A DNA stretch of 40,310 nt, from the NCBI GenBank assembly GCA_030690985.1, contig JAUYFG010000047.1, forward strand, positions 1-40,310. Reading direction: 5' to 3'. This stretch comes from Pseudomonadota bacterium (GTDB lineage Bacteria; Pseudomonadota; Gammaproteobacteria; Burkholderiales; Thiobacillaceae). Below the pieces are notes generated by a model that did not search any database, had not been told where the DNA came from, and saw only the letters and a list, made by a program, of their open reading frames with translations. This document shows, one piece after another, positions 29,547-38,351 of the stretch (the first letter of the stretch is position 1; the number at the start of each line of letters is the position of its first letter). A program made the translations under genes and the position numbers.

Positions 29547-29998
29547 AGCCCCGCTACTTCCGGGTATTTGCCGATGATTTCCAGCGCCACCGAGAGGTAC
29601 TTGTCGGCCTCGTCCTTCATCTTCGAGTAGCTGTCGTAGCCGTAGCGGTGGACGTCGCGCACGGTGCGGTCCATCACCACCAGCTTGCCGACGGTGATCA
29701 GCGCGCGGCCGAAACCTTCGTGGGTGATGTTGAGCATGGGCACGGCAATCTGGCCGCATTCCTTCTCGATCAACACCGCGATGCCGTTGTAGAAGGCCTT
29801 CACCCGTGACAGGGTTTCTTCGTCCGGGTCGCCGATCACCGGGATCTGGCGGCGCTGCTCCTTGGTGACGATGTACGGTGCGAGGATGCGTTCCACGCTC
29901 CAGCCGTCGTAGGTGCCGTAGTTGTCGAGGGCACGCACCTGCCTGAGCATTTCCTTGATGAAGTCGGTTTCCATGATGGGGTCGTGTGTTTCGCTCAT
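29543..29998 (-). CDS. NifX-associated nitrogen fixation protein (DUF269)
   Basis: MSETHDPIMETDFIKEMLRQVRALDNYGTYDGWS...VIGDPDEETLSRVKAFYNGIAVLIEKECGQ. Confidence 0.88.
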   Translation of the reverse strand: MSETHDPIMETDFIKEMLRQVRALDNYGTYDGWSVERILAPYIVTKEQRRQIPVIGDPDEETLSRVKAFYNGIAVLIEKECGQIAVPMLNITHEGFGRALITVGKLVVMDRTVRDVHRYGYDSYSKMKDEADKYLSVALEIIGKYPEVAGL

Positions 29999-30426
29999 GA
30001 GGTTCTCCTGGGGGTTGATGAAGGAATGGGGTGAGCCTGGATGCGGGGTGTCGGCGCCAGAAAACGCGCGGCGATCAGGCCGCTGGTGAAGCCGAATACG
30101 GCGGCGAGCGCGGCGGCGAGGTCGCCCATGCCGCTCGCATCGGCCAAGGCGGCAGCGGCCACGGCGAGCACGGTGGGCAGCAAGTAGGCGAACAGGCCGG
30201 CGCGCAGCAGCTCGGCTTCGTCCACGCACAGCAGCAGTTCGTCGCCGACTTGGGCATGCGAGTCGGCAATCGGCAGATCAGGCCGGCGGTTCGACAGGAA
30301 ATCGCCCAAGCCGGAAATGCCACAGGTGGATTTCGACTGGCAGGCGGAGCAGCCGGATTCCTGGTTGGCCGCCACCCAGGCCATGCCATTGGCGGCGGAA
30401 ACGACGCGGACGCAGGTTTCGATCAT
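29995..30426 (-). CDS. SoxR-reducing system RseC-like membrane protein
   Basis: [36 protein letters not shown], then two hydrophobic segments; ATGA overlap with downstream DUF269 gene. Confidence 0.75.
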   Translation of the reverse strand: MIETCVRVVSAANGMAWVAANQESGCSACQSKSTCGISGLGDFLSNRRPDLPIADSHAQVGDELLLCVDEAELLRAGLFAYLLPTVLAVAAAALADASGMGDLAAALAAVFGFTSGLIAARFLAPTPRIQAHPIPSSTPRRTS

Positions 30427-30914
30427 TCCGACCACCCTTCCGCTGCCATCGCCGCGAAACGGTCGGCGTCCTTGTTCTGCCAGCGTTTGGCCAGCCAGGC
30501 CGGCGGTTCGTTTTTCAAACTTTGATTGAGGCCGCACAGCAGTTCATCGACCAGCGTGCCTTCTTCGACTTTCATCGGCTGGATGCCGGCGGCGAGCAGC
30601 TGCTTGATCGCGGAAGCGCCGACCGCGTTGCAGTACACCGCCGCACAGCCTTCCAGCAGCTCGATCTTGCGGGCCAGCTTGCCTTCGTGTTTGTCAGTAA
30701 AGCCATCCATCGCGACGTCGCTGTCATGGAATTCGGCGACTTCCACCAGGCGGGCATCATCTTGTGCCAACTGGTAAATGCAGAACGCCTCGGCGGCGCC
30801 GAAATGCTGGTCCACTACCCGGCGATTCGAGCTGGCGAAGGCGATTTTCACGCTGTTTTTGTCACGCATAGCGGCGGCCTTTTCAGTGGAGTGGACGAGT
30901 TTCAGGTGTCGCAT
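30423..30914 (-). CDS. nifX: Nitrogen fixation protein NifX
   Basis: [28 protein letters not shown]...[40 protein letters not shown]. Confidence 0.9.
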   Translation of the reverse strand: MRHLKLVHSTEKAAAMRDKNSVKIAFASSNRRVVDQHFGAAEAFCIYQLAQDDARLVEVAEFHDSDVAMDGFTDKHEGKLARKIELLEGCAAVYCNAVGASAIKQLLAAGIQPMKVEEGTLVDELLCGLNQSLKNEPPAWLAKRWQNKDADRFAAMAAEGWSE

Positions 30915-32307
30915 GTGCGGCCTCCCCCGGACGGCTGGCATAGACGGAACGGGTGGCGGCGACGTCGTGATGGCCGTGCTCGACGATCAAATTGGCGAGG
31001 TCGAACAGCGCCTGGCGGGTGCCGCGATAGCCCACCCATAGTTTCTGATAACCGCCGATCAGGTCGTATTGCGGGAACCCGGCGCGCAGCAGTGGCACGC
31101 CCAGGCGCCGCGCGGTTTCGGCGGCGTGGGAATTGCAGATCACCAGATCGACGCCGTGTTCGCGCGCCGCCAGTTCCAGGTCTTCCAGATCGCCCAGCTT
31201 GACCTGCGCCGCCGGCACCTTTCCCAGAATCGGGGCTTTTGCCGGAGCGACTGCGGCAGTGACTTCACAGCCCATGCCGGCGACCAGGTCGGCCAGCGCA
31301 AACAGCAGGTCCGGGTCGCCGGCGATGGCGACGCGGGCGAAGCCGAGCATGAAATGGGTATCCACCATCGCGTCCTGCAACTGCGCGCGCTGGCGTTCTA
31401 TTTTTTCCGGCACCGGCTGGCCGCTGATTTCGGCCAGGGCCGAGATGAAGACATCCATCGCCTCCAGGCCCATCAGCGTATCGAAGCGGTAGTCGGGCAC
31501 GCCGGTGCGGCTCTTCAACAGGTCGGCGGCGGGATTGAGCGAAGCGCCGATGACCAGCGTTGCCGCCGCCTCGCCCAGCGCCATGATCTCCGAGACCGGC
31601 GTGCCGCCCACGGTCAGCGGGCTGGATTCCTGATCCGTCAGATGGCCATCGAGCGAATCCGACAGGTCCGGCAGCAACACCGGGCGCAGGCCGAACAACT
31701 CGATCAATTCCTTGATATGTTCCAGATCGCCGGGTGTGAGCAGCGAGCCGGCCAGCACGTTGATTCGTTTTGTGGGAGCGGCCTTGGCCGCGATAGGGCT
31801 GGCGGCATTCGCGGCCAAGGCCGCTCCTACAGGTACCAGCACGTCGATCATCGCCTTCACCGCCAGCGCGTAGCCGGATTCCAGGCAACCGGTGAAATCC
31901 GGCGTATTCACCGCAATCACTGGAATGCCGTCGAACTCGGGATGCTTGGCGCGGAACTGGCGCACCAGGCCGTGAATATCCGTGCCCTGGGTTTCCGATA
32001 GCCCCGTGGTCGGCAGCCCGATCAGCGCCGGCTGGTTCTTCTCGGCGATAGTCGCGAGACCCTGGATTACGTTGTCGTCGGCGTTCATCACCGTGGAAAC
32101 CTGATCCATCGCCGTCGTCTGCAAGGGAATCGGTTCGCGGAAATGGCGCACGAAGAACACCTTGCCGAACGCCGTGCAGCCCTGCGAACCATGCAGCATC
32201 GGCACCGCCCGGTCGATGCCCAGGAAGGCCAGCGACGCGCCCACCGGCTGACTGACTTTCAGCGGATTGACGGCAAGCGCCTTGTTGCGTTTGATGATCT
32301 CGGCCAT
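30883..32307 (-). CDS. nifN: Nitrogenase iron-molybdenum cofactor biosynthesis protein NifN
   Basis: [94 protein letters not shown]. Start at 32307. Confidence 0.93.
   Translation of the reverse strand: MAEIIKRNKALAVNPLKVSQPVGASLAFLGIDRAVPMLHGSQGCTAFGKVFFVRHFREPIPLQTTAMDQVSTVMNADDNVIQGLATIAEKNQPALIGLPTTGLSETQGTDIHGLVRQFRAKHPEFDGIPVIAVNTPDFTGCLESGYALAVKAMIDVLVPVGAALAANAASPIAAKAAPTKRINVLAGSLLTPGDLEHIKELIELFGLRPVLLPDLSDSLDGHLTDQESSPLTVGGTPVSEIMALGEAAATLVIGASLNPAADLLKSRTGVPDYRFDTLMGLEAMDVFISALAEISGQPVPEKIERQRAQLQDAMVDTHFMLGFARVAIAGDPDLLFALADLVAGMGCEVTAAVAPAKAPILGKVPAAQVKLGDLEDLELAAREHGVDLVICNSHAAETARRLGVPLLRAGFPQYDLIGGYQKLWVGYRGTRQALFDLANLIVEHGHHDVAATRSVYASRPGEAAHATPETRPLH
31772..31830. repeat. 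REPIN-like element (family B relative) lying in-frame within nifN
   Basis: gtgggagcggccttggccgcga ... tcgcggccaaggccgctcctac; encodes approximately [21 protein letters not shown]. Confidence 0.85.
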
Positions 32308-32347
32308 GGGGATGGGGATGACGAGCGTGGAGGATGGGTACTCCCTC

Positions 32348-32362
32348 GCAATCCGCATGCCA
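32348..32362 (-). promoter_or_regulatory. Candidate sigma54 (RpoN) -24/-12 promoter of nifN
   Basis: Minus strand TGGCATGCGGATTGC (consensus TGGCACG-N4-TTGC); GG/GC spacing correct. Confidence 0.7.
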
Positions 32363-32406
32363 GAGGTAAAACGCTGTTATTTCAGTGGGTTGTCGGTGCG
32401 TGTCGT

Positions 32407-32422
32407 TGTCGCAAAGGCGACA
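32407..32422. promoter_or_regulatory. Candidate NifA upstream activator sequence
   Basis: TGT-cgcaaaggcg-ACA (TGT-N10-ACA), about 45 bp upstream of the -24 box. Confidence 0.65.
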
Positions 32423-32667
32423 AGCGGGGGTGGGGATGGTGACGCCCGACAATCCGGCGGCGCGGTTTTCCGGCGTCCATGCCGCCGAACGTCTCACCTG
32501 TCAGCCAAGAAACCTCTGGAGGCCATGACCCGGGGATTTGCCGGCTCTTGGGCCAGGAGCCCCGGCAAGACTGCGATAGCGGATCTGCGGAGTCGGCTAT
32601 GCTCGCGCCTTTCCATTGGCCGGCGCCGCTGCCTGGGCCGGCGGACCCAATTTTCGGAGCAGCACAG

Positions 32668-33204
32668 ATGGCTTCTTTTGCGGAGCAGTTATTAAAAGCC
32701 GGCCTGGTCGACAATAAAAAAGTCAAACAGGCCAACCACGACAAGAGCAAGCAGAAGAAGGTCGAGCGCCGGACCGGCACGCAAAGTGTCGATGAAGCGC
32801 GCCTGGCCGCGCTCGAAATGCAACGCAAGAATGCCGAACGGGCCCGGGAACTCAATGCCCAGCGCGATGCGGTCGCCACCCAAAAGGCGATCGAAGCGCA
32901 AATTGCCCAGATGGTGCGGCAGAATCGCCAGAGCAAGGGCACTGGCGACATCGCCTACAACTTCACCCGAGGCAACAAGATCGACCGGCTGTATGTGTCG
33001 GCTGCGGTCAAGGCGCATTTAACGGCCGGGCACCTGGTGATCGTCTGCCAGGGCGGCACCACCGAATTGGTTCCCCGAGTGATCGCCGACAAGATCGCCG
33101 AGCGCGATGCCTCGCTCGTCGTTCGGGTGAACAAGACCAACACCGAGATCGCTGCGGACGACCCGTATGCCGCCTTCCAGATACCGGATGACTTGATGTG
33201 GTAA
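32668..33204 (+). CDS. DUF2058 family protein (YaiL-like)
   Basis: MASFAEQLLKAGLVDNKKVKQANHDKSKQKK...IAYNFTRGNKIDRLYVSAAVKAHLTAGHLVIV. Confidence 0.8.
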   Translation: MASFAEQLLKAGLVDNKKVKQANHDKSKQKKVERRTGTQSVDEARLAALEMQRKNAERARELNAQRDAVATQKAIEAQIAQMVRQNRQSKGTGDIAYNFTRGNKIDRLYVSAAVKAHLTAGHLVIVCQGGTTELVPRVIADKIAERDASLVVRVNKTNTEIAADDPYAAFQIPDDLMW

Positions 33205-33334
33205 CTCGGGTGGCCTGCGTGAGTGATGCAGCGGCTACATGGCTGTTCCCGGATTGGAAAAAAGTCCGGAGTGAACTGCGGCAGAATGGCCGCCTTTATT
33301 TCCAGTTCTGAAACCGTTTGCAGGAGCCATTTGT

Positions 33335-33706
33335 ATGGAAATCCCCGCCTGGGTGCGCCAGTTGTTCCAGACCATCGACGCCCGCGACGCGGCTGCCTTC
33401 GCCGCCTATCTGGCCGAAGACGGCACCTTCCGCTACGGCAGCCAGCCCGTCGTGGCCGGCAGAGAAGCGGTACGCGAGTATGTGGCGGCTTTCTTCGCCG
33501 GCATGAATGGCATCAGCCACGAATTGACCGGGTTCTGGTGGAGAGAGGCGGGTGAGGTGTGTTTCGTTCAGGGCGAGGTGACCTATCACTTGCCCAACGC
33601 GGCGGTAGTCACCCTGCCTTTCCTCAATCTGTTCCGCATGCGTGATACGGCCATCGTCGAGTACCTGATCTACACCGACCCGACGCCGCTGTTTCAGGGT
33701 TCGTAG
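33335..33706 (+). CDS. NTF2-like / SnoaL-like domain protein
   Basis: MEIPAWVRQLFQTIDARDAAAFAAYLAEDGTFRYGSQPVVAGREAVREYVAAFF; NTF2-like fold pattern. Confidence 0.7.
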   Translation: MEIPAWVRQLFQTIDARDAAAFAAYLAEDGTFRYGSQPVVAGREAVREYVAAFFAGMNGISHELTGFWWREAGEVCFVQGEVTYHLPNAAVVTLPFLNLFRMRDTAIVEYLIYTDPTPLFQGS

Positions 33707-33791
33707 CTTAGGCAAGGCTCAACGTACCCAACCGATGTGACATCAAGCACGCCAGGGAAATGGCGCGCGAAATACCCGAGAGGAGTGAACC

Positions 33792-34073
33792 ATGACCCGT
33801 TTCACAGCATTCGACGCCGCCGACTATCTGACCGATGAGGAGACCATTGCGGCTTACCTGAGCGCCGCCCTGGAAGACCCCGATCCAGACCTTTTTCTGG
33901 TGGCGGTGAAGGACGTGGCCCGCGCCCGTGGCATGACGCAACTGGCGAAGGATTCCGGGCTCGGGCGCGAGAGCCTGTACAAGGCACTCGCCCCCGGTGC
34001 GAAGCCGCGTTACGAGACGGTGATGAAAGTGGTGCGCGCGCTGGGGGTGAAGTTGCACGCCGAAGTGGCGTGA
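33792..34073 (+). CDS. Putative addiction-module antidote protein (HTH, TIGR02684-like)
   Basis: FDAADYLTDEETIAAYLSAALEDPDPDLFLVAVKDVARARGMTQLAKDSGLGRESLYKALAPGAKPRYETVMKVVRALGVKL. Confidence 0.82.
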   Translation: MTRFTAFDAADYLTDEETIAAYLSAALEDPDPDLFLVAVKDVARARGMTQLAKDSGLGRESLYKALAPGAKPRYETVMKVVRALGVKLHAEVA

Positions 34074-34131
34074 GTGCTTGCGGCATGCGCACGGCCAGCG
34101 GTGAGCGATACTCGATTGCGGCTACGCAGGG

Positions 34132-34848
34132 ATGATTCCCTGGCTCCACCCCGCCACGCCGTTTCCCCCGCTGGAGACAGCGTTGACGGAACCCAACGGC
34201 TTGCTTGCGGCGGGGGATGATCTGTCGCTGCCGCGCCTGCTGGAGGCCTACCGGCATGGCATCTTTCCCTGGTTCAACGAAGGCGAGCCGGTTCTGTGGT
34301 GGTCGCCCGATCCGCGCATGGTGTTGTTTCCGGATGAATTCAAACGCTCCCGTTCGCTCAAGAAAAGGCTCGCGCGCGCCGATTACGAAGTGCGGGTGGA
34401 CACGGCGTTCACCCGGGTGATGCGGGCGTGCGCCGAATCGCGTGGCGAAGGCGGCGGCACCTGGATCGGCGAGCCGATGATCGCGGCGTATGGCGCACTG
34501 CATGAGGCGGGTTATGCACACTCTTTCGAAACCTGGATGGATGGCGAGGACGGTGAAGAACTGGTTGGGGGTCTGTACGGCGTCGCTGTGGGTAGGGCAT
34601 TCTTCGGAGAGTCCATGTTCACGCGTAAGACCGATGCCTCGAAGATCGCACTGGCGCATCTGGTCGCCACCCTCGAACAACATGATTTCGGCGTCATCGA
34701 CTGCCAGATGAACACGGCGCATCTCGCCTCCCTGGGCGCGCGCGCGATTCCGCGCGGCGAATTCAGCCGCCTGCTGGCGGCGCTGACGCAGCAATCGCGG
34801 GCAAGCCCGCTCCTGCCCTGGTGCTCGCCATGTCGCCTCGGCAAATGA
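34132..34848 (+). CDS. aat: Leucyl/phenylalanyl-tRNA--protein transferase
   Basis: [70 protein letters not shown]. Confidence 0.95.
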   Translation: MIPWLHPATPFPPLETALTEPNGLLAAGDDLSLPRLLEAYRHGIFPWFNEGEPVLWWSPDPRMVLFPDEFKRSRSLKKRLARADYEVRVDTAFTRVMRACAESRGEGGGTWIGEPMIAAYGALHEAGYAHSFETWMDGEDGEELVGGLYGVAVGRAFFGESMFTRKTDASKIALAHLVATLEQHDFGVIDCQMNTAHLASLGARAIPRGEFSRLLAALTQQSRASPLLPWCSPCRLGK

Positions 34849-34856
34849 AGCCCGTC

Positions 34857-34933
34857 GTAGGAGCCGGCTTGCCGGCGACAGCAACGGTTTGCCCAAGCGC
34901 TGCCGTCGTAATCGCGGGCAAGCCCGCTCCTAC
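34857..34933. repeat. REPIN-like inverted pair, family B relative
   Basis: gtaggagccggcttgccggcga ... tcgcgggcaagcccgctcctac; a degenerate extra copy at about 34794-34815 inside aat. Confidence 0.8.
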
Positions 34934-34963
34934 GGTCGATCAGCCGGTTTTTCACGGCAACGC

Positions 34964-35710
34964 ATGAGTTTTGCCGCCGAACTGCCCATCTTCCGGCTTC
35001 AGTTCTATCTGACGTCGAGTTATCCCTGTAGTTATCTCGCCAATCAGAGCGCGCGTTCGCAGGTCGCCGCGCCGAGCGGGATCGTGGATACGATGGTTTA
35101 CAGCGAACTGATGCGCGTGGGTTTCCGGCGTAGTGGCCTGCATGTCTACCGCCCACATTGCGACCATTGCCGGGCCTGCACGCCGAGCCGGGTCGTGGTC
35201 GACGGGTTTCAGGCGAGCCGGGCGCAGCGCCGTTGCCTGGCCAGGAACGCGAACCTGGAAATCCGCCTGAAACCTTTGCTGTTCGATGAAGCGCATTACC
35301 GCCTCTATCGCCGTTATCAGGCGGCGCGCCATGCCGGGGGCGGCATGGATCAGGACGACCGCGAGCAATACCGCAGCTTTCTCCTGCAAAGCCGGGTGGA
35401 CAGCGCCCTGATCGAATACCGCCTGGACGGCGAGGTGGTGATGGTGGCGCTGGTGGATCGCCTGCTCGACGGCCTTTCCGCTGTTTACACTTTTTTTGAA
35501 CCTGGCCTGGAGCGCCGCAGCCTGGGCGTATTCGGGGTGCTGGAACAGATCCGGCTGGCGCGCGAACTGGGCCTGCCCTACCTCTACCTGGGTTACTGGA
35601 TCGCCGATTGCCGCAAGATGGCCTACAAACGCGCCTACCGCCCGCTGGAACTGCTGTTGCAGGGGCGCTGGCAAGCCGTGGAGAACGAGCGTGAAAAATG
35701 CGCTGACTGA
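34964..35710 (+). CDS. bpt: Aspartate/glutamate leucyltransferase (arginyltransferase family)
   Basis: LQFYLTSSYPCSYLANQSARSQVA, SGLHVYRPHCDHCRACTPSRVVV, YLYLGYWIADCRKMAYKRAYRPLELLLQGRW. Confidence 0.92.
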   Translation: MSFAAELPIFRLQFYLTSSYPCSYLANQSARSQVAAPSGIVDTMVYSELMRVGFRRSGLHVYRPHCDHCRACTPSRVVVDGFQASRAQRRCLARNANLEIRLKPLLFDEAHYRLYRRYQAARHAGGGMDQDDREQYRSFLLQSRVDSALIEYRLDGEVVMVALVDRLLDGLSAVYTFFEPGLERRSLGVFGVLEQIRLARELGLPYLYLGYWIADCRKMAYKRAYRPLELLLQGRWQAVENEREKCAD

Positions 35711-36257
35711 ATTGCCGGATGCCGTGGAACAGGTGCGGCGCATGCACGCGCCCTTCATTCATGCCGTGGTGGGCGCCTTGCGTGACCGCTCGCGCCTGCC
35801 GGAACTGATGCAGACCCTGGCGGCGGCCGAACAGCAGGGCTGGGCCACGCTGGCCGGCGCCTTGCGCCAGATCATCGCTGGCAAACGCGATGCGACGGTG
35901 AAGCTGGGGCTCGACGAGGAAGACCGGGTCATCGTCGAGTCCGTGTTGCGCGGCATGGAGAATCCGGCCAGTCTGCCGGCCCTGGAGCAGCAACCGGATG
36001 GCCGCGCGGCGGCCCCCGGCCTGGCGTCCATGATTTCTGCCGCCGGGAGGGGTGACGCCAAGGCGCTCGCCGTGCTCGCCGACATGGCGGAACAGATGGT
36101 GCGTGCCGGCGGCGACATGGCGCGCCTGGGCGGCGTCATGCGCCGCCTGGTCAACAGCGAACGCGACGGCGACCTGTTGATGAAAGGGATGGGGCCGCTG
36201 GGCCGCCAGTTGTTGCTGGATATCCTGAGTGAATTGGGCAAGGCGGGGGTGCATTGA
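35691..36257 (+). CDS. Uncharacterised helical protein
   Basis: GTG start at 35691 overlapping bpt end; 188-codon ORF (VKNALTELPDAVEQVRRMHAPFIHAVVGAL...LDILSELGKAGVH). No family recognised. Confidence 0.6.
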   Translation: MKNALTELPDAVEQVRRMHAPFIHAVVGALRDRSRLPELMQTLAAAEQQGWATLAGALRQIIAGKRDATVKLGLDEEDRVIVESVLRGMENPASLPALEQQPDGRAAAPGLASMISAAGRGDAKALAVLADMAEQMVRAGGDMARLGGVMRRLVNSERDGDLLMKGMGPLGRQLLLDILSELGKAGVH

Positions 36258-36304
36258 TGACCACAGAAGCGTTACTGTGAAACAGCCTCCCATCGCCACC
36301 CTGC

Positions 36305-36381
36305 GTAGGATGTGGTGAGCGATAGCGAACCGCATCGACCCGGCTGCCTGATGCGGTTCGCTATCGCTCACCACATCCTAC
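36305..36381. repeat. REPIN-like inverted pair, family D (GTAGGATGTGGTGAGCGATAGCGAACCGCATC)
   Basis: gtaggatgtggtgagcgatagcgaaccgcatc ... gatgcggttcgctatcgctcaccacatcctac. Confidence 0.85.
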
Positions 36382-36445
36382 GTCGTTGTTTTACAAGGCG
36401 GGGGCGGCTGGTTCAGCCACATGAAGGGTCAGGAGATAACAAAAC

Positions 36446-37366
36446 ATGGTCGAAGACAGTTACATGGTGCCGGTGCGCAAGGCGGAGATCGAACTCGGCA
36501 AACCCCTGGGGTTCGCGGTCTACGACACGGACCGCAACCTGTTGTTGAATCGCGGCGTGGTGGTGACTACGGACAACCAGGTCGAAGTGCTGCTGCAAAA
36601 AGGATTGTTCCGCGAGCGGGTGCGGGAGAAATCGGGCCATGTCGCGGCGCGGCTCGATGACGACAAGCCGGCCGAAGCCGGTGGTTACGGCAAACCGCAG
36701 GAGGAGAGCCTAAGTTTCGACGCGATCAAACTGATGCCGGGTGATGCACTGCAACTGCAACCCATGCTGGAAGGCCAGACCGAGCGCTTCACCGTGCATG
36801 TGATTGGCGTGATGAAGCCGAAGAGCGTGCTGGTCACCATGCCGATCGTGGAAGGCAAGCTGATTTTCGTGCGCGACGGCCAGACCTACCTGGTGCGCGC
36901 CTTCTCCGGCCTCAATGTCTGCGCCTTCAAGGCCCGCGTGCTGAAATCGCAGTTGCAGCCCTTTCCCTACCTGCACCTCTCCTACCCGGATTCGGTGCAG
37001 GCCATGCGTATCCGCCGCGCCATGCGCGCGCCCGCCGGCATCATCGTCGCCGCGCAGCAGAGCGAGGAGGGCAAGCCGATCGGCGCCGGCAAGCTGGTCG
37101 ATATCAGCGTCGGTGGCGCCAAGATGGTCTCGCCCATGTCACTCGGCCAGAAGGGCGATTCCCTGTGGCTGTCGTTCAAGGTCAAGCTCGGTGACATGGA
37201 GGAATATGTGAAAACCCCGGTGGTGATCCGCTCAACCGGCGAGGAAGAGGACGATCAGGGCAAGCGCATGAAGTCCTTCGGCATTCAGTTTGGCGAACTC
37301 GGGCAATCGCAGCGGCTCATCATCATGAATCTGGTCTATCAGCATCTTTTGAAGGAAGGCGTTTGA
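36446..37366 (+). CDS. PilZ-domain flagellar-brake-like protein (YcgR-like architecture)
   Basis: [24 protein letters not shown]...[32 protein letters not shown]...FGIQF; RxxxR and DxSxGG PilZ motifs. Confidence 0.78.
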   Translation: MVEDSYMVPVRKAEIELGKPLGFAVYDTDRNLLLNRGVVVTTDNQVEVLLQKGLFRERVREKSGHVAARLDDDKPAEAGGYGKPQEESLSFDAIKLMPGDALQLQPMLEGQTERFTVHVIGVMKPKSVLVTMPIVEGKLIFVRDGQTYLVRAFSGLNVCAFKARVLKSQLQPFPYLHLSYPDSVQAMRIRRAMRAPAGIIVAAQQSEEGKPIGAGKLVDISVGGAKMVSPMSLGQKGDSLWLSFKVKLGDMEEYVKTPVVIRSTGEEEDDQGKRMKSFGIQFGELGQSQRLIIMNLVYQHLLKEGV

Positions 37367-38160
37367 TGCGGCAATACCTCGACTTACTGGAGCATGTGCT
37401 GGCTCACGGCACGCGCAAGGACGACCGCACCGGTACCGGCACCGTCTCCGTGTTCGGCCACCAGATGCGCTTCGATCTGCAAGCCGGCTTTCCCCTGCTT
37501 ACCACCAAGAAAGTCCATCTGAAATCCATCCTCCACGAACTGCTCTGGTTCCTGAAGGGGGACACCAACATCCAGTATCTGAAGGACAACGGGGTTTCCA
37601 TCTGGGACGAATGGGCCGATGCGAACGGCGATCTCGGCCCGATCTACGGCTACCAGTGGCGCTCCTGGCCCGCCGCCGATGGCCGCCACATCGACCAGAT
37701 CAGCGAAGTGCTGGAAACGCTGAAGCAGAACCCGGATTCACGCCGCATCATCGTTTCCGCCTGGAATGTGGGCGAGCTGCCCAACATGAAACTGCCGCCC
37801 TGCCACGCCTTTTTCCAGTTCTATGTGGCCGACGGCAAGCTCTCGTGCCAGCTCTATCAGCGCAGTGCCGACATCTTCCTCGGCGTGCCCTTCAACATCG
37901 CCAGCTATGCCCTGCTCACCCTGATGATGGCGCGGGCGACCGGCCTGCAACCCGGCGACTTCGTGCACACCTTGGGCGATGCCCACATCTACCGCAACCA
38001 TCTGGAACAGGTGAAGCTGCAACTGTCACGCGAACCGCGCGCCCTGCCGACGATGCGGCTCAACCCGGCGGTGAGCGATCTGTTCGCCTTCAAATACGAA
38101 GACTTCACCCTGGAAGGCTACGACCCCCACCCCGGCATCAAGGCGCCGGTGGCGGTGTAA
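37366..38160 (+). CDS. thyA: Thymidylate synthase
   Basis: [60 protein letters not shown]; start overlaps the PilZ stop (TGATG). Confidence 0.96.
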   Translation: MRQYLDLLEHVLAHGTRKDDRTGTGTVSVFGHQMRFDLQAGFPLLTTKKVHLKSILHELLWFLKGDTNIQYLKDNGVSIWDEWADANGDLGPIYGYQWRSWPAADGRHIDQISEVLETLKQNPDSRRIIVSAWNVGELPNMKLPPCHAFFQFYVADGKLSCQLYQRSADIFLGVPFNIASYALLTLMMARATGLQPGDFVHTLGDAHIYRNHLEQVKLQLSREPRALPTMRLNPAVSDLFAFKYEDFTLEGYDPHPGIKAPVAV

Positions 38161-38335
38161 CCAAGGTGAATGTGTCCGAATGTAGCGCCTGCCCCCAGCC
38201 GGGGTTACAGATGAGTAGGATGGGTTGAGCGCGAGCGAAACCCATCATGGCATCGGGTGCGTGGGGTTGATGGGTTTCGCTATCGCTCAACCCATCCTAC
38301 GCACTACGACCCGCACCCCGGCATCAAGGCGCCGG
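38118..38335. repeat. 32-bp direct duplication of thyA 3' end (38118-38149 / 38304-38335)
   Basis: ctacgaccc(c/g)caccccggcatcaaggcgccgg in both, 31/32 identical. Confidence 0.9.
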
Positions 38336-38341
38336 CGCTAC
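38182..38341. repeat. Nested repeat: family E outer arms (GTAGCGCC/GGCGCTAC) around a family D REPIN (38215-38300)
   Basis: gaatgtagcgcc 38178-38189 / ggcgctacattc 38334-38345; inner gtaggatgggttgagcgcgagcgaaacccatc ... gatgggtttcgctatcgctcaacccatcctac. Confidence 0.82.
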
Positions 38342-38351
38342 ATTCACTCGC

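Noticed and set aside
34512-36374. 620-aa minus-strand ORF spanning aat, bpt and the following gene
   Set aside because: Antisense to three plausible genes and reads through REP repeats; no domain recognised.
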